DNA of 64,000 nt from the NCBI RefSeq assembly GCF_014196125.1, contig NZ_JACIDA010000001.1, positions 1,178,001 to 1,242,000 of the forward strand. The letters are read 5' to 3'. The stretch comes from Brevundimonas mediterranea (lineage in GTDB: Bacteria; Pseudomonadota; Alphaproteobacteria; Caulobacterales; Caulobacteraceae). The notes beneath the pieces were generated by a model. The model was not told the DNA's origin and searched no databases. It saw only the letters and a list, made by a program, of their open reading frames with translations. The translations under genes were made by a program, and so were the position numbers. The number at the start of each line of letters is the position of its first letter. The first letter of the stretch is position 1. Shown in pieces: positions 9,336 to 17,104 of this stretch.

Positions 9336-10133
9336 CTATGCCGCTCCCACGTCCGCGGCGTGTCCGGCGGCGGGGTTCTTCAGCCCTCTCAGGAGCACCT
9401 TGCATCGCGCCTGAGCCGCCAGACGTTTCCGTCCCAGTGCGGCGAAGGTCTGATCGACGCGGACGAACCCGCTCATGCCCAACGAGTCATAGTAGACCTC
9501 GAACTCATCGCAGGCGGCGATGAGCCCGTCGATCGCATCGGAGACGGCGTCGGCCGAGGTTTTGCGCGCGAGCCACTGGTCCAGCGACAAACCCGCCTTC
9601 GCCGCTCGTCCGGTCTCATACTGGCGTTGAGACGGCGTCATTCGGCCCAACAGTCCTTCCAGGCGCGCCGCGCGGATCGCGGGGCCGTAGATGTTCATGC
9701 GGCGGTTGCGCGGCCGTTGGTCGAAATCGAAGTCGGCCGGATAGGCGGCGTCGTCGACGAAAACGATGGTCTCCTCCCGGCGCGGCTTCGGGGTAATATC
9801 GATCAACGCCCCTTCCGGACTTCGCCAAACGCAGTGGAATTCGGCCGTGAGCAGGGCCGGCGCCCATTCCCATATCACCCAGCCGTAAACCGGCTCGCCG
9901 CCTTCGGCGGCGACTTTCAGACGGACCCCGTCGTTGCACCAGCCATAGCGCCCCAGCGGATCCTCCGAAACCGGAAGGATCGCCGGCGAACCGCCGCCCA
10001 GGGAGCCGGCGAATTCCATAACATAGGGCGTCATCGCCAGCGGCGTCGTCTCGGTGATCGTGGCCCCGAAATTACGCTCTTCGAGCAGCTTCTCCGCTGC
10101 GGCGACCCGGATTTCGTCGTCAGTCATCTGCAT
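9336..10133 (-). CDS. unrecognised protein with possible papain-like Cys-His-Asp triad
   Basis: I do not recognise a named family with certainty. The 265-residue product has the ordered motifs RYGWCNDGV (Cys66), YGWVIWEW, TAEFHCVW (His100) and LIDITPKP (Asp112). A Cys, His, Asp order with this spacing resembles papain-like or transglutaminase-like folds, but that is inference. The C-terminal half is charged and helical-looking. Two in-frame starts exist (10133 and 10127) with no clear ribosome-binding site to choose between them. The longer is given. It is 37 bases after the HNH gene and 19 before DUF4238, consistent with one operon. Confidence 0.65.
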   Translation of the reverse strand: MQMTDDEIRVAAAEKLLEERNFGATITETTPLAMTPYVMEFAGSLGGGSPAILPVSEDPLGRYGWCNDGVRLKVAAEGGEPVYGWVIWEWAPALLTAEFHCVWRSPEGALIDITPKPRREETIVFVDDAAYPADFDFDQRPRNRRMNIYGPAIRAARLEGLLGRMTPSQRQYETGRAAKAGLSLDQWLARKTSADAVSDAIDGLIAACDEFEVYYDSLGMSGFVRVDQTFAALGRKRLAAQARCKVLLRGLKNPAAGHAADVGAA

Positions 10134-10170
10134 CGGATCACCATCGCTTTCTGAGCACGCGTTCCGCTCG

Positions 10171-11128
10171 CTAGAGCGCAGCGTTGTGCCGTTGGACCCA
10201 CCCGTCGGGCAGGTCCAGCTCCAGGCTCAAGCGATGGACACCCGTCTTTGGCTCACCTGAGAAAAGATCGGCCATCTTCGGCGGTACGCGCGCCAACTGA
10301 TCCAGAAGCCGACCGCCGACGCCGACCATCAGCGCCCTGACGTCTTCGAACTCATCGGGCACCACGGAAAATCGAACCTTCTCCTCCCAAAGGACAAGCT
10401 GTTCACAGAGATCGGCGAACAGATCGCAAGCCCTTTCAATGTCGACTGCCGACCCCGGCACGCCATCCGCACCCCAGGCCTCTGCGAACACCTGATTGAT
10501 GAGTCCATCCAAGGCTCCGGAGAACCGGCTCATTTCACCGAAATGCGCGGAGTGCCAAGGCATAAACTCGTCCAGGCTCAATTGCTCCGAGGGGCGCGTG
10601 TAAAGTCCTCGCTCAAGATGCCGCCAGCGGGTTAGAATCGGCTCCGCGGCGGTTCTAAGAAGCTCGACCGTAAGCTTGTATTCCCAGTGGTCCGGACGAT
10701 CGAGAATGATCTGCTGGGCGAGGTAGCTCGCCTTGGCGAAGGGCTCCGGCTCACGGGCGCGGAACCGTTCGCGCGCTAGGGAGCCGCTCTTTCCCAAGGC
10801 CTGCCCCGTACGAGTCTCATGTTCACGCCTCCACTCGAACAGCAGGCCAGCGGGATACTGCTGTGGGTCGGCATCAACCCGCTTGTGGCAGTTGCGGCAA
10901 AGCCAGATCGCATTGGTGATGTCCGCCCGGCCCGCGTCTGCCATCGCCGGGTCAAACCGCGCCGCGCCGGCTTGAGCGCCGAAGATGTGGGCGGCCCCCA
11001 ACATTGACCGCTCGTGTTTCTTCTTGCGCCGGGCCGCTGGTGATGGCTCCGCAGTCCGGGTTCGAACACATGTTGGCCGCGCGGCGAGCCACGGTATCGA
11101 CGATGCCTTTTGAAAATCGAGCGTCCAT
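10171..11128 (-). pseudogene. HNH endonuclease gene with a +1 frameshift in a G5 tract
   Basis: The proper start is the ATG at 11128, giving MDARFSKGIVDTVARRAANM followed by CSNPDCGAITSGP, the first zinc pair of an HNH protein. That frame fails at the run of five G (C on the plus strand, 10995-10999). If the run is read as four bases, the frame continues as VNVGAAHIFGAQAG then TNAIWLCRNCHKRVDADP, a textbook HNH core with the second CxxC. The C-terminal 200 residues have no domain that I recognise. It is either a real inactivating indel, a phase-variable tract or an assembly error. The gene heads the leftward run with the Cys-His-Asp, DUF4238 and AlbA_2 genes. Confidence 0.8.
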
Positions 11129-11303
11129 TCCGCTGTCCCCACCGCGCCACAGCTGCGATCTGACTGACGGAGAGCGCTTCGCCGAGTCGGATTGAGGTAG
11201 AGCCAGCCGCGTTCAACGCAACTTGAAGAGGAGAATGTAGCGGAGCCCAGCGCCTGTCAGACTGGGCGGACGCCAATCCGTATCCGCGCCTCCCTTCTGC
11301 CGC

Positions 11304-12251
11304 CTACAGCCGGTCCGCCACCTCGGCGATCCGCGCCAGGATGGCCTCAAGAGACGGCTGGTCGCGATAGTAGAGCGCGCGGGTGGCGCCGTAGGCACGA
11401 TCATAGAGTCTGCGGGTGTCGGGATCCTTCAGCCAGAAGGCCTCGTTGCGCCGGATGTCCGGCTCGTCGGCGCCGCGAAAGCGGGCCGTCTTGTGCGCGA
11501 CATAGGCGTCCGAGCCGATGAAGGCTTGGACGTCGTCGTCCCCGAGGAGACTGTAGACGTCGTAGTAGTGACGCATGAAGTTGGTCGGCATCTCGCCGCT
11601 TGCCTGCTGTTGGCGGAACTTGGTCGAGATGGTCTGCAGCTTCTCCACGAAGGTGTAGCCCGGTTCGTAGCAGGCGACATCGATGGCGCGGTTGTCCGTA
11701 AGCTCCTCACCACCCTGCTGAATGGCGAACTCATAGGCCCAGGAGGAGATGGTGATGGGCCGGTTGGGCGACACCTGGTCAAAGCCGGCCTCCAGAAGGA
11801 CTCCGGTCTTCACGCCATCCGGAAGCGGATTGAGTTCTGGATAGCGCAGCCGAATGCCGGCGCCGCGCATCTGGCCAGTGGGGTCGTCGAAGGCGGCGTC
11901 GCGTTCGACGGCCTGGAAGCCGGGGATGACGATCCGTTCGGTCAGACCGTCGAAAAAGGCCTGCCGCGCCGCGGCATGCGCCGCCTTGGTATGGTTCCGC
12001 CCGACGGGCAGATCGCCGTCCGGATGGATGAGGATATCGATGTCTTCCGAGAACCGATGGATCAGCTGGTAGCCCTTCGACAGGGAGGTGCCGCCCTTGA
12101 GTTCGAAGACGAAGCCGCCGACCTGCAGCCCCCAGAGGGCATGCATGATCCAGTAGTCCTTCTCCGCCAGGCTCGGGTCGATGCCCATCTGGCCGGCGAG
12201 GACCTCGATCAGGTCCCGGAAGTCCGGGGTGTCGTGCAGGAAGAAGGTCAC
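11304..12251 (-). CDS. AbiEii/AbiGii-family nucleotidyltransferase toxin
   Basis: The product (315 aa) shows the AbiEii nucleotidyltransferase signature: FELKGGTSLSKGY with GG-T-S at residues 53-56 and Lys59, then FSEDIDILI with Asp70 and Asp72, and downstream TFVEKLQTISTK. AbiEii toxins transfer nucleotides to RNA targets and cause growth arrest in abortive phage infection or plasmid stabilisation. The start appears to be GTG at 12251, four bases after the antitoxin stop codon, so translation is coupled. The antitoxin-then-toxin order fits type IV AbiE systems. Confidence 0.9.
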   Translation of the reverse strand: MTFFLHDTPDFRDLIEVLAGQMGIDPSLAEKDYWIMHALWGLQVGGFVFELKGGTSLSKGYQLIHRFSEDIDILIHPDGDLPVGRNHTKAAHAAARQAFFDGLTERIVIPGFQAVERDAAFDDPTGQMRGAGIRLRYPELNPLPDGVKTGVLLEAGFDQVSPNRPITISSWAYEFAIQQGGEELTDNRAIDVACYEPGYTFVEKLQTISTKFRQQQASGEMPTNFMRHYYDVYSLLGDDDVQAFIGSDAYVAHKTARFRGADEPDIRRNEAFWLKDPDTRRLYDRAYGATRALYYRDQPSLEAILARIAEVADRL

Positions 12252-12255
12252 GACC

Positions 12256-12834
12256 TCACGCGGCCTCCAGCGCCTGGCTGAGAAGCCGTTCGGCGCGCAC
12301 GGACCCGAAGTCTCGCGCCGCCTTGAACAGGCGCGCGGGGTTCATGCGCCGGGCGCGATCCAGGGCGCGCGGCAGGACCTCGGCGCGGGTCTCGGCGAGC
12401 CGGTCCAGGTTCTGCAACAGATCGACGAGAAGGACCTCCTCGGTCAGCTTGGCCGGGACCGAGGGCTTCTTGCGGAAGTCGTAGACGCGCCCGCCGAGGT
12501 CAAACCGGCCATGGCGTTTGAGATTGTAGACCACCGGCTCGTTGTACAGCTGGGTCGTCCCCACCCCCAGGCCGTTGTAGGCATTCGGCGAGACCAGCAG
12601 GAAGCGGTCGTCCTTGAGGAAGCTCTCCACCAGCTTCTCCGGGCGGGCGGGAGCCTTGCCGTAGCGCGTCTGGCGCGGCGCCAGATAGAGGCCGCCGGAG
12701 ACCTTCTCCAGTCGCCCTTCCTCCACGAGCTGGCGCAGATGCCGATCCACGGCATTTGACCACTTCTCGAAATCCTGACGACGATAGACCTGACCAGGCC
12801 GCAGTCGCTTCTTCACATCGTTGAGCGCCGACAT
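12256..12834 (-). CDS. AbiEi-like antitoxin (DUF6088-type)
   Basis: From ATG 12834 the product is 192 residues, starting MSALNDVKKRLRPGQVYRR. Residues about 10-60 form a winged-helix DNA-binding domain (RQDFEKWSNAVDRHLRQLVE then GRLEKVSGGLYLAP). The rest (FLLVSPNAYNGLGVGTTQLYN, GGRVYDFRKKP) matches the DUF6088/AbiEi-type antitoxin C-domain. It directly precedes the AbiEii toxin gene. AbiEi proteins repress their own promoter and neutralise the toxin. A much longer upstream extension in the same frame is unlikely because it crosses the AT-rich promoter region. Confidence 0.85.
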   Translation of the reverse strand: MSALNDVKKRLRPGQVYRRQDFEKWSNAVDRHLRQLVEEGRLEKVSGGLYLAPRQTRYGKAPARPEKLVESFLKDDRFLLVSPNAYNGLGVGTTQLYNEPVVYNLKRHGRFDLGGRVYDFRKKPSVPAKLTEEVLLVDLLQNLDRLAETRAEVLPRALDRARRMNPARLFKAARDFGSVRAERLLSQALEAA

Positions 12835-12852
12835 TGGGAAAATCCTTCGCCA

Positions 12853-12932
12853 CCAACGTAGGGCGCGCCCGACCCTTATGCAAAGATTTTGATTTAAATT
12901 CCATGCATATTTTGCGCGCCTACGTACGTTGG
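12853..12932 (-). promoter_or_regulatory. AbiE promoter with flanking inverted repeats
   Basis: An AT-rich stretch around 12878-12912, unusual for this GC-rich DNA, lies just upstream of the antitoxin start and is flanked by CCAACGTAGG at 12853-12862 and its near-complement CCTACGTACGTTGG at 12919-12932. Both repeats extend into GCGCG on the inner side. AbiEi antitoxins are known to repress their promoter by cooperative binding to two inverted repeats. This layout suggests such autoregulation. The exact promoter hexamers are not assigned. Confidence 0.55.
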
Positions 12933-13032
12933 AGCTCTCGATCCTTCGTGCCGCGCCGACATGCCGACCGGCTGACTTCGACGAACACACCTCTTTCCTT
13001 GAACTCGCTGCCGATCCGTTCATAGAGAACCC

Positions 13033-13221
13033 ATGACTGACGCTGAACGCATCGAAGCCTTGCTGGACCTCGTGGATCCGGCGCGCGCGGGCAACGAGAA
13101 CCGCGGACGCGAACTGACGGTGCTCGGACTTGCCGAGGCCGTCGCAAAAGGCGGTTACCGCCCGACCAACGCCGGCTGGGTGATGATTGGCAACCGGGGC
13201 CGAGCTTTCCAGCCCCGCTGA
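13033..13221 (+). CDS. small hypothetical protein (62 aa)
   Basis: The frame begins at an ATG preceded by AGAGAACCC and encodes an acidic N-terminal helix (DAERIEALLDLVDPARAG) and a Gly/Asn-rich C-terminus. I recognise no family. It sits upstream of the AlpA-like regulator on the same strand with a 108-base gap. It could be a small island-encoded protein or a chance reading frame. Confidence 0.35.
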   Translation: MTDAERIEALLDLVDPARAGNENRGRELTVLGLAEAVAKGGYRPTNAGWVMIGNRGRAFQPR

Positions 13222-13329
13222 GGGTCGGCAATCCGCAACGACACGGTGGCGATTTCACCCAAGGAGGCGTGCGGGTATCCCCGTCGTCGCCTTTCGGATT
13301 CCATTGAGTCGTATTCAACGGAGAGCCCG

Positions 13330-13626
13330 ATGGCACAAGCCGCCTCACCGCCGCTCAAGCGAACCATCAAGAAGCCTGAGCTTCGTCAAATGGTGCCGCT
13401 GGCCGACAGCACCATTTGGGAGATGGAGCAGAAGGGGCAGTTCCCCCGGCGGTTCCTACTGACACCTCGCTGCGTCGTTTGGGACCTTGCCGAGATCGAA
13501 GCTTGGCTGAAGCTCCGCCGCGACCGCCCCATCCCGCGCGCCGCCGGGCCTGACGTGCGGTTACGGCGCTCGCGTCCAGTCAGACGCGAGGATCGAAGCG
13601 GGGGGGCGACGGCTTCAACACCTTGA
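13330..13626 (+). CDS. AlpA-family HTH regulator
   Basis: From the ATG at 13330 the 98-residue product has an AlpA/MerR-like helix-turn-helix: KKPELRQMVPLADSTIWEME, then GQFPRRFLLTPRCVVWDLAEIEAWL. These are the typical AlpA motifs (a recognition helix, a FP-x-x linker and the closing W-x-x-x-E-I-x-x-W). AlpA proteins activate or control excision of P4-like integrases. One is expected on an island with the integrase seen here. The longer frame starting at 13246 lacks homology before this ATG. The Arg-rich tail after residue 70 is probably disordered. Confidence 0.85.
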   Translation: MAQAASPPLKRTIKKPELRQMVPLADSTIWEMEQKGQFPRRFLLTPRCVVWDLAEIEAWLKLRRDRPIPRAAGPDVRLRRSRPVRREDRSGGATASTP

Positions 13627-13787
13627 GCACTGGCGTAAGGGCCGACCTGCCTCCTAGACGTCAACGGCGTTCGAACACCCCGCGCGCATCAGCGCCGGCA
13701 GGATACCGACACTGGCATTCACTCTCGAGTCTCACCGATAAAGGGCCAAGCGGGAGGTGAGCGCCGGCGCCGCCTGATCGGCGCCCC

Positions 13788-14657
13788 TCACTCATAGAAG
13801 CTTCGGTTATCGACCCTGGGTTCACGCACCTCTTCAAACTTTTCGGGGTCGATCGACGACACGATGACCGTCGCCTCGAAGGGATAGCTGTCATCCATCG
13901 TCGCACCGTCACCCCGGCGGACGTCGGAACCGGACCCGTACTGTAGGGTCACATAGACCACGCCCTCGACCTCCAGGTGGATCTGTTCAGGACCGATCTC
14001 GACGACCGAGATGTCCTCGACCTGGATTTCGTCGATGAACGTATGGGTGGAGAGCTCGTCCAGTTCGGCGATCGTCTCGCTGATCATCCGGTCCATAACC
14101 TGTTCGTCGATGGCCTCGCGCAGCGCCTCGGCCACCGCCTTTCGGCAGTCATCGGCCGCATCGAGAAGGGTGCCCATGGCCTCGAAGATGTCTTGGGCCA
14201 GCGCGACGACAGGTTTGTGTTTGTCGACGACCGTATCGGGTTTGACGTGGGTCAGCTTGTTGAGGAGCGCAATCGCCCGGTTGAGCGGCCGGACATACTC
14301 TTTCCGAGACAGGCCGAGGGTTTTCTCGACGTACGTCGACGACAGGCCGCCGCGCGCGATATAGTCGGCGCGCTGAGCGCGCGTCACCGTCTCGGTGTCC
14401 TCGGCCTGAACGAACCACTGACACGCGCGGACTTCGCGATCCGGGGCCATGACGTGAAGCAGGTGGGTCAAAGCTTCCCGGCACGCGGCACCCAACAGGT
14501 TGCCGCGAATGGGGTTCTTGGCGTCGCGCCCGACCCGGATCGCCCCGTCGAGGACAATCGCCAGGAAGGTGTCGCCCGGGCGTCGAGCGGCAAGGCCTTT
14601 CGCGAGCTTTTTGACCGCCTTCCAGTCTGCGGCCTTTTTAAGATTCTTCTTGGTCAT
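13788..14657 (-). CDS. hypothetical protein, possibly defence-associated
   Basis: The 289-residue product from ATG 14657 begins MTKKNLKKAADWKAVKKLAK. Residues 1-190 look helical. The last 80 or so residues look beta-rich and contain EGVVYVTLQYGSGSDVRRGD and SYPFEATVIV. The LQYGS-SD-RR-GDG pattern resembles C-terminal domains annotated in other genomes as predicted pPIWI-associating nucleases, but I am unsure of that match. No membrane segment or signal peptide is visible. It is isolated, with about 250 bases to the divergent nuclease gene and 161 to the AlpA gene. Confidence 0.6.
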   Translation of the reverse strand: MTKKNLKKAADWKAVKKLAKGLAARRPGDTFLAIVLDGAIRVGRDAKNPIRGNLLGAACREALTHLLHVMAPDREVRACQWFVQAEDTETVTRAQRADYIARGGLSSTYVEKTLGLSRKEYVRPLNRAIALLNKLTHVKPDTVVDKHKPVVALAQDIFEAMGTLLDAADDCRKAVAEALREAIDEQVMDRMISETIAELDELSTHTFIDEIQVEDISVVEIGPEQIHLEVEGVVYVTLQYGSGSDVRRGDGATMDDSYPFEATVIVSSIDPEKFEEVREPRVDNRSFYE

Positions 14658-14905
14658 GGGCCCCAGGTCGTCTCGCGGGTCGCGTGACCGGCTGTGAGTA
14701 GGAAACATAGGGTTGCAGGCTGTCACCGCCAAGAAGCGTCGCTTCTTGATCTGACGGCTCGACGTCGACCCTCTGCCCGGTTCCTGCCCGGCGGAATTGA
14801 TGGCGCCTCCCGTGTTCCGAAATCCGCGACGCGCGATCTTCGGCCAGGGTCACGCCGGACGATAGATATCGCGTCTGCGACCGCCGACGGAGTATCCCTG
14901 CGGAC

Positions 14906-15427
14906 ATGAAGAAAACTTCCGCTTCCCTTACCCGTCGCGACGAAATCCTGATCCGCGTGGCGATGGATCATGAGGACATCGAGATTGCCGGATTGGCCGG
15001 TGAGTTCGCCGCGAGCTGCGTCTTCGATCAGGCTGGTGTCGGATGGATCGACCTCGGCCAACGCCCCGATCACCACAGCACCTTCCTGAAGTCCCTGACG
15101 GCCCATCGCCCAGACTACCTCGTCTTCTATGGCGGGGGCAGCATCCTCATCGATGTGAAGACTTACCGGCCGCGGCAGCAGGGGAGCGAGGGCCACCTGT
15201 TCGGCATTACTTCAGTTGACCGGAACGACCTTAAGGCGACGCAGAACGCCTCAGGCATCCCAGTCGCGCTGCTATTCTGGAACAGGCTGGCCTACGGACG
15301 CTTCGAGTATAGAATCTGCCTTCTGGACGACCTGTTGGTCCCGCACACCGACGACAAAGGCACGGAGTGGCTCTGCCGGGATTTTTCTGCAGAGGAGCTC
15401 ACCACGACCCGGTTGGCGGCCTCATAG
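14906..15427 (+). CDS. small PD-(D/E)XK nuclease-like protein
   Basis: The 173-residue product has an N-terminal helix with Glu33 (GEFAAS), then HRPDYLVFYGGGSILIDVKTY, in which Pro69-Asp70 and Asp83-Val-Lys85 form a PD-X12-DXK motif. This is the classical restriction-endonuclease-like active site with the expected spacing and an upstream Glu. It is about the size of Holliday-junction resolvases and small very-short-patch or archaeal Hjc-like nucleases. It could also be a nuclease domain of a defence system. It is divergent from the 13788-14657 gene and convergent with the integrase. Confidence 0.65.
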   Translation: MKKTSASLTRRDEILIRVAMDHEDIEIAGLAGEFAASCVFDQAGVGWIDLGQRPDHHSTFLKSLTAHRPDYLVFYGGGSILIDVKTYRPRQQGSEGHLFGITSVDRNDLKATQNASGIPVALLFWNRLAYGRFEYRICLLDDLLVPHTDDKGTEWLCRDFSAEELTTTRLAAS

Positions 15428-15533
15428 GGCCCGTAAGATGCACCGTCGAAGGCGTCTATTGGAGCAAAACAAGCCCCTCGTCGCCTGCGCTCAGGGAGGC
15501 AGGTTTTGGTGAGCGGGCCTGCGGCGAGGCCGT

Positions 15534-16787
15534 TCAGAACCTCGGATCGAAACGCGGTGAGCTGACCTCTGACACGGTCAGTACCGGGGTGTAGGCGCGG
15601 CCGACTTCCCAGGCATCCACGGCGTTCGACCATTCCTGCGCCATGTGGCGGCGCTGGGTCTCGAACTCCGCCTTGTTGTAGACGCCTCGCGAAGATCGCT
15701 CTTCGTGAGCAAGCCCTTTCTCAATCCAGTCCGAGTTGAAGCCCATCTCGTGCAGCAGGGTCGAGGCGGTCCGGCGCAGGTCGTGGACGGTGAAGGGCTC
15801 GAGCGGCAGGTCACCCTTTCCGGCCCTTTCAGCGATTGCACTGGTGACGCGGTTGAAGGTCGCCCGCGACATCGGCGCATCGGCGTCATAGCGCGACGGC
15901 AGGATGTATTTCGAGTTCCCGGCGCAGGTCTTCAGGGCGACCAGGATGTCGAGCATTTGGGTGGAGAGATAGACGTTGTGGGGGCGTGAGCGCTTCATGC
16001 GTGCTGCCGGTATCGACCAGACCGCATTCTCGAAATCCACCTCGGTCCAAACCCCGTCCTGAAGTTCGCTCTTCCGAACCATGCTGAGGAGGATGAACTT
16101 CAAGCCGAGCCTGATGGTCGGCAGGGTCGCCACCTCACCCAGGAGCATCAGCATGATCCGGATTTCGGCTGGGGTGAGTGACCGATCGCGCGGCCGGAAG
16201 GTGGCGATCGAAGCCGGACCCACGTCATCCGCAGGGTTGTCGATCTTCTCGCCGTGGAGGATCGCCCAGCCGTAAATCTGTTTGACGATATCCCGGACAT
16301 GGATCGCCGTGGCGGGCGCCCCGCGATCCACAATCGCCTTGCAGTGGGCTCGGAGGTCGTCGGGCGTGATCTCGCTCAGCAGGCGGTTCTTCCACTTCGG
16401 CAGGATGTCCCGATTGAAAATCGCCCGGCGCATGTCTCGGGTGCTGTCCGCCATCGGCGCACGGTCCATCCAGCCCTGGGCGACCTGTGCGAAATCGTGA
16501 GCTTCCTTCAGGCGACGTTTGGCGCGCTGCTTTTCAACGGCGGGCGATACCCCGTCCGCGATCGCCTTCTTCACCTCTATAAGCCGTTCGCGAGCTTGCG
16601 CCAGCGTCAGCCCGGCCCGACCGTAACGACCGAGCGTCAAGGTCTCTCGACGACCGTTGAACCGATAGTCGTAGCGGAATGAGATCGCGCCGCCGGTCGA
16701 GACATAGACGTACATACCGTCCCTGTCGGTACTCTTGTAAGCCCTTGCTTTCGGACGCAAATTCTTCAGTGCAGTGTCGGTAAGCAC
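15534..16787 (-). CDS. P4-type tyrosine recombinase (island integrase)
   Basis: The 417-residue product (GTG start at 16787) begins with the DUF4102-type N-terminal domain (LTDTALKNLRPKARAYKSTD, then GRYGRAGLTLAQARER), followed by the phage core-binding domain and the catalytic domain. The Arg in VRKSEL, the HDLRR box and the GVYNKAE tyrosine are visible, so all main catalytic motifs are kept. The longer frame to 16964 has no homology at its N-terminus. It starts about 290 bases from the guaA stop codon, with its gene running away from guaA. Integrases of this type insert islands at guaA or tRNA 3' ends. Confidence 0.92.
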   Translation of the reverse strand: MLTDTALKNLRPKARAYKSTDRDGMYVYVSTGGAISFRYDYRFNGRRETLTLGRYGRAGLTLAQARERLIEVKKAIADGVSPAVEKQRAKRRLKEAHDFAQVAQGWMDRAPMADSTRDMRRAIFNRDILPKWKNRLLSEITPDDLRAHCKAIVDRGAPATAIHVRDIVKQIYGWAILHGEKIDNPADDVGPASIATFRPRDRSLTPAEIRIMLMLLGEVATLPTIRLGLKFILLSMVRKSELQDGVWTEVDFENAVWSIPAARMKRSRPHNVYLSTQMLDILVALKTCAGNSKYILPSRYDADAPMSRATFNRVTSAIAERAGKGDLPLEPFTVHDLRRTASTLLHEMGFNSDWIEKGLAHEERSSRGVYNKAEFETQRRHMAQEWSNAVDAWEVGRAYTPVLTVSEVSSPRFDPRF

Positions 16788-16968
16788 GGTATAATCGCCT
16801 CTCTCCGTCGGTCCTCGAATCCGGTCTCGCCAAGGCGGCTTTTTCTCATTTATCTCAACGACTTGCTGGAAATAAATACCGTCAGGGCGTGGCCCGATGT
16901 CAGGACGGTATGAGCCAGAGTCCGCCAGATCAATGCAGCGGCGTACCGTCGGGCAGTCCGACAAAACG

Positions 16969-17001
16969 AAAAAAGACCCTCCGAATGGCTCCGAAGGGTC
17001 T
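16969..17001 (-). terminator. rho-independent terminator downstream of guaA
   Basis: On the minus strand a hairpin with stem AGACCCT...AGGGTCT (7 perfect pairs, extendable by three more) is followed by a run of six T. It lies about 80 bases after the guaA stop codon and is oriented to terminate guaA transcription before the integrase gene. It is on the island side of guaA, so the island may have brought it. Confidence 0.75.
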
Positions 17002-17073
17002 CGACAGAATTCACAATGTTGTCAGGCCTTTAGAGGCCGCTTCGGAAGCGATACCGAATGCTACCGAAGGGTC
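16981..17073. repeat. imperfect 20-bp direct repeats next to guaA 3' end
   Basis: CCGAATGGCTCCGAAGGGTC at 16981-17000 recurs as CCGAATGCTACCGAAGGGTC at 17054-17073. The first seven and last nine bases are identical. The copies lie between the integrase start and the guaA stop codon. They might be arm-type binding sites for the integrase or excisionase. Part of the first copy is also the guaA terminator stem. Confidence 0.6.
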
Positions 17074-17077
17074 GGGA

Positions 17078-17104
17078 CTATTCCCACTCGATGGTCCCCG
17101 GCGG
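17078..17104. other. probable att site at guaA 3' end
   Basis: The last codons of guaA, encoding PGTIEWE and the stop, are highly conserved and are the known integration target of guaA-specific integrases. The adjacent integrase supports this being the island junction. A second copy of this sequence would define the far att site. I could not find one in the window. Confidence 0.5.

Larger units (their letters stand above)
2641..17077. mobile_element. accessory (defence-rich) genomic island abutting guaA
   Basis: The segment between the broken amidohydrolase and the guaA stop codon contains a P4-type tyrosine recombinase nearest guaA, an AlpA-like regulator, a ParB-like remnant and several defence-type genes. 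The 3' end of guaA is a known integration target for islands with this kind of integrase. This supports integration at that site. I could not find a second copy of the guaA 3'-terminal sequence near base 2641, so the left att site is probably lost. The left boundary is therefore a rearrangement junction, not an att end. Both boundaries are approximate. Cargo is presumed horizontally acquired, by inference from gene content. Confidence 0.75.

Noticed and set aside
13246..13329. N-terminal extension of the AlpA-like gene
   Set aside because: Family members start close to the helix-turn-helix. The extra residues are low in similarity, and ATG 13330 fits better.
16788..16964. 59-residue N-terminal extension of the integrase
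   Set aside because: Homology to DUF4102 integrases begins at the GTG at 16787. The upstream part lacks similarity and overlaps the guaA-side regulatory region.
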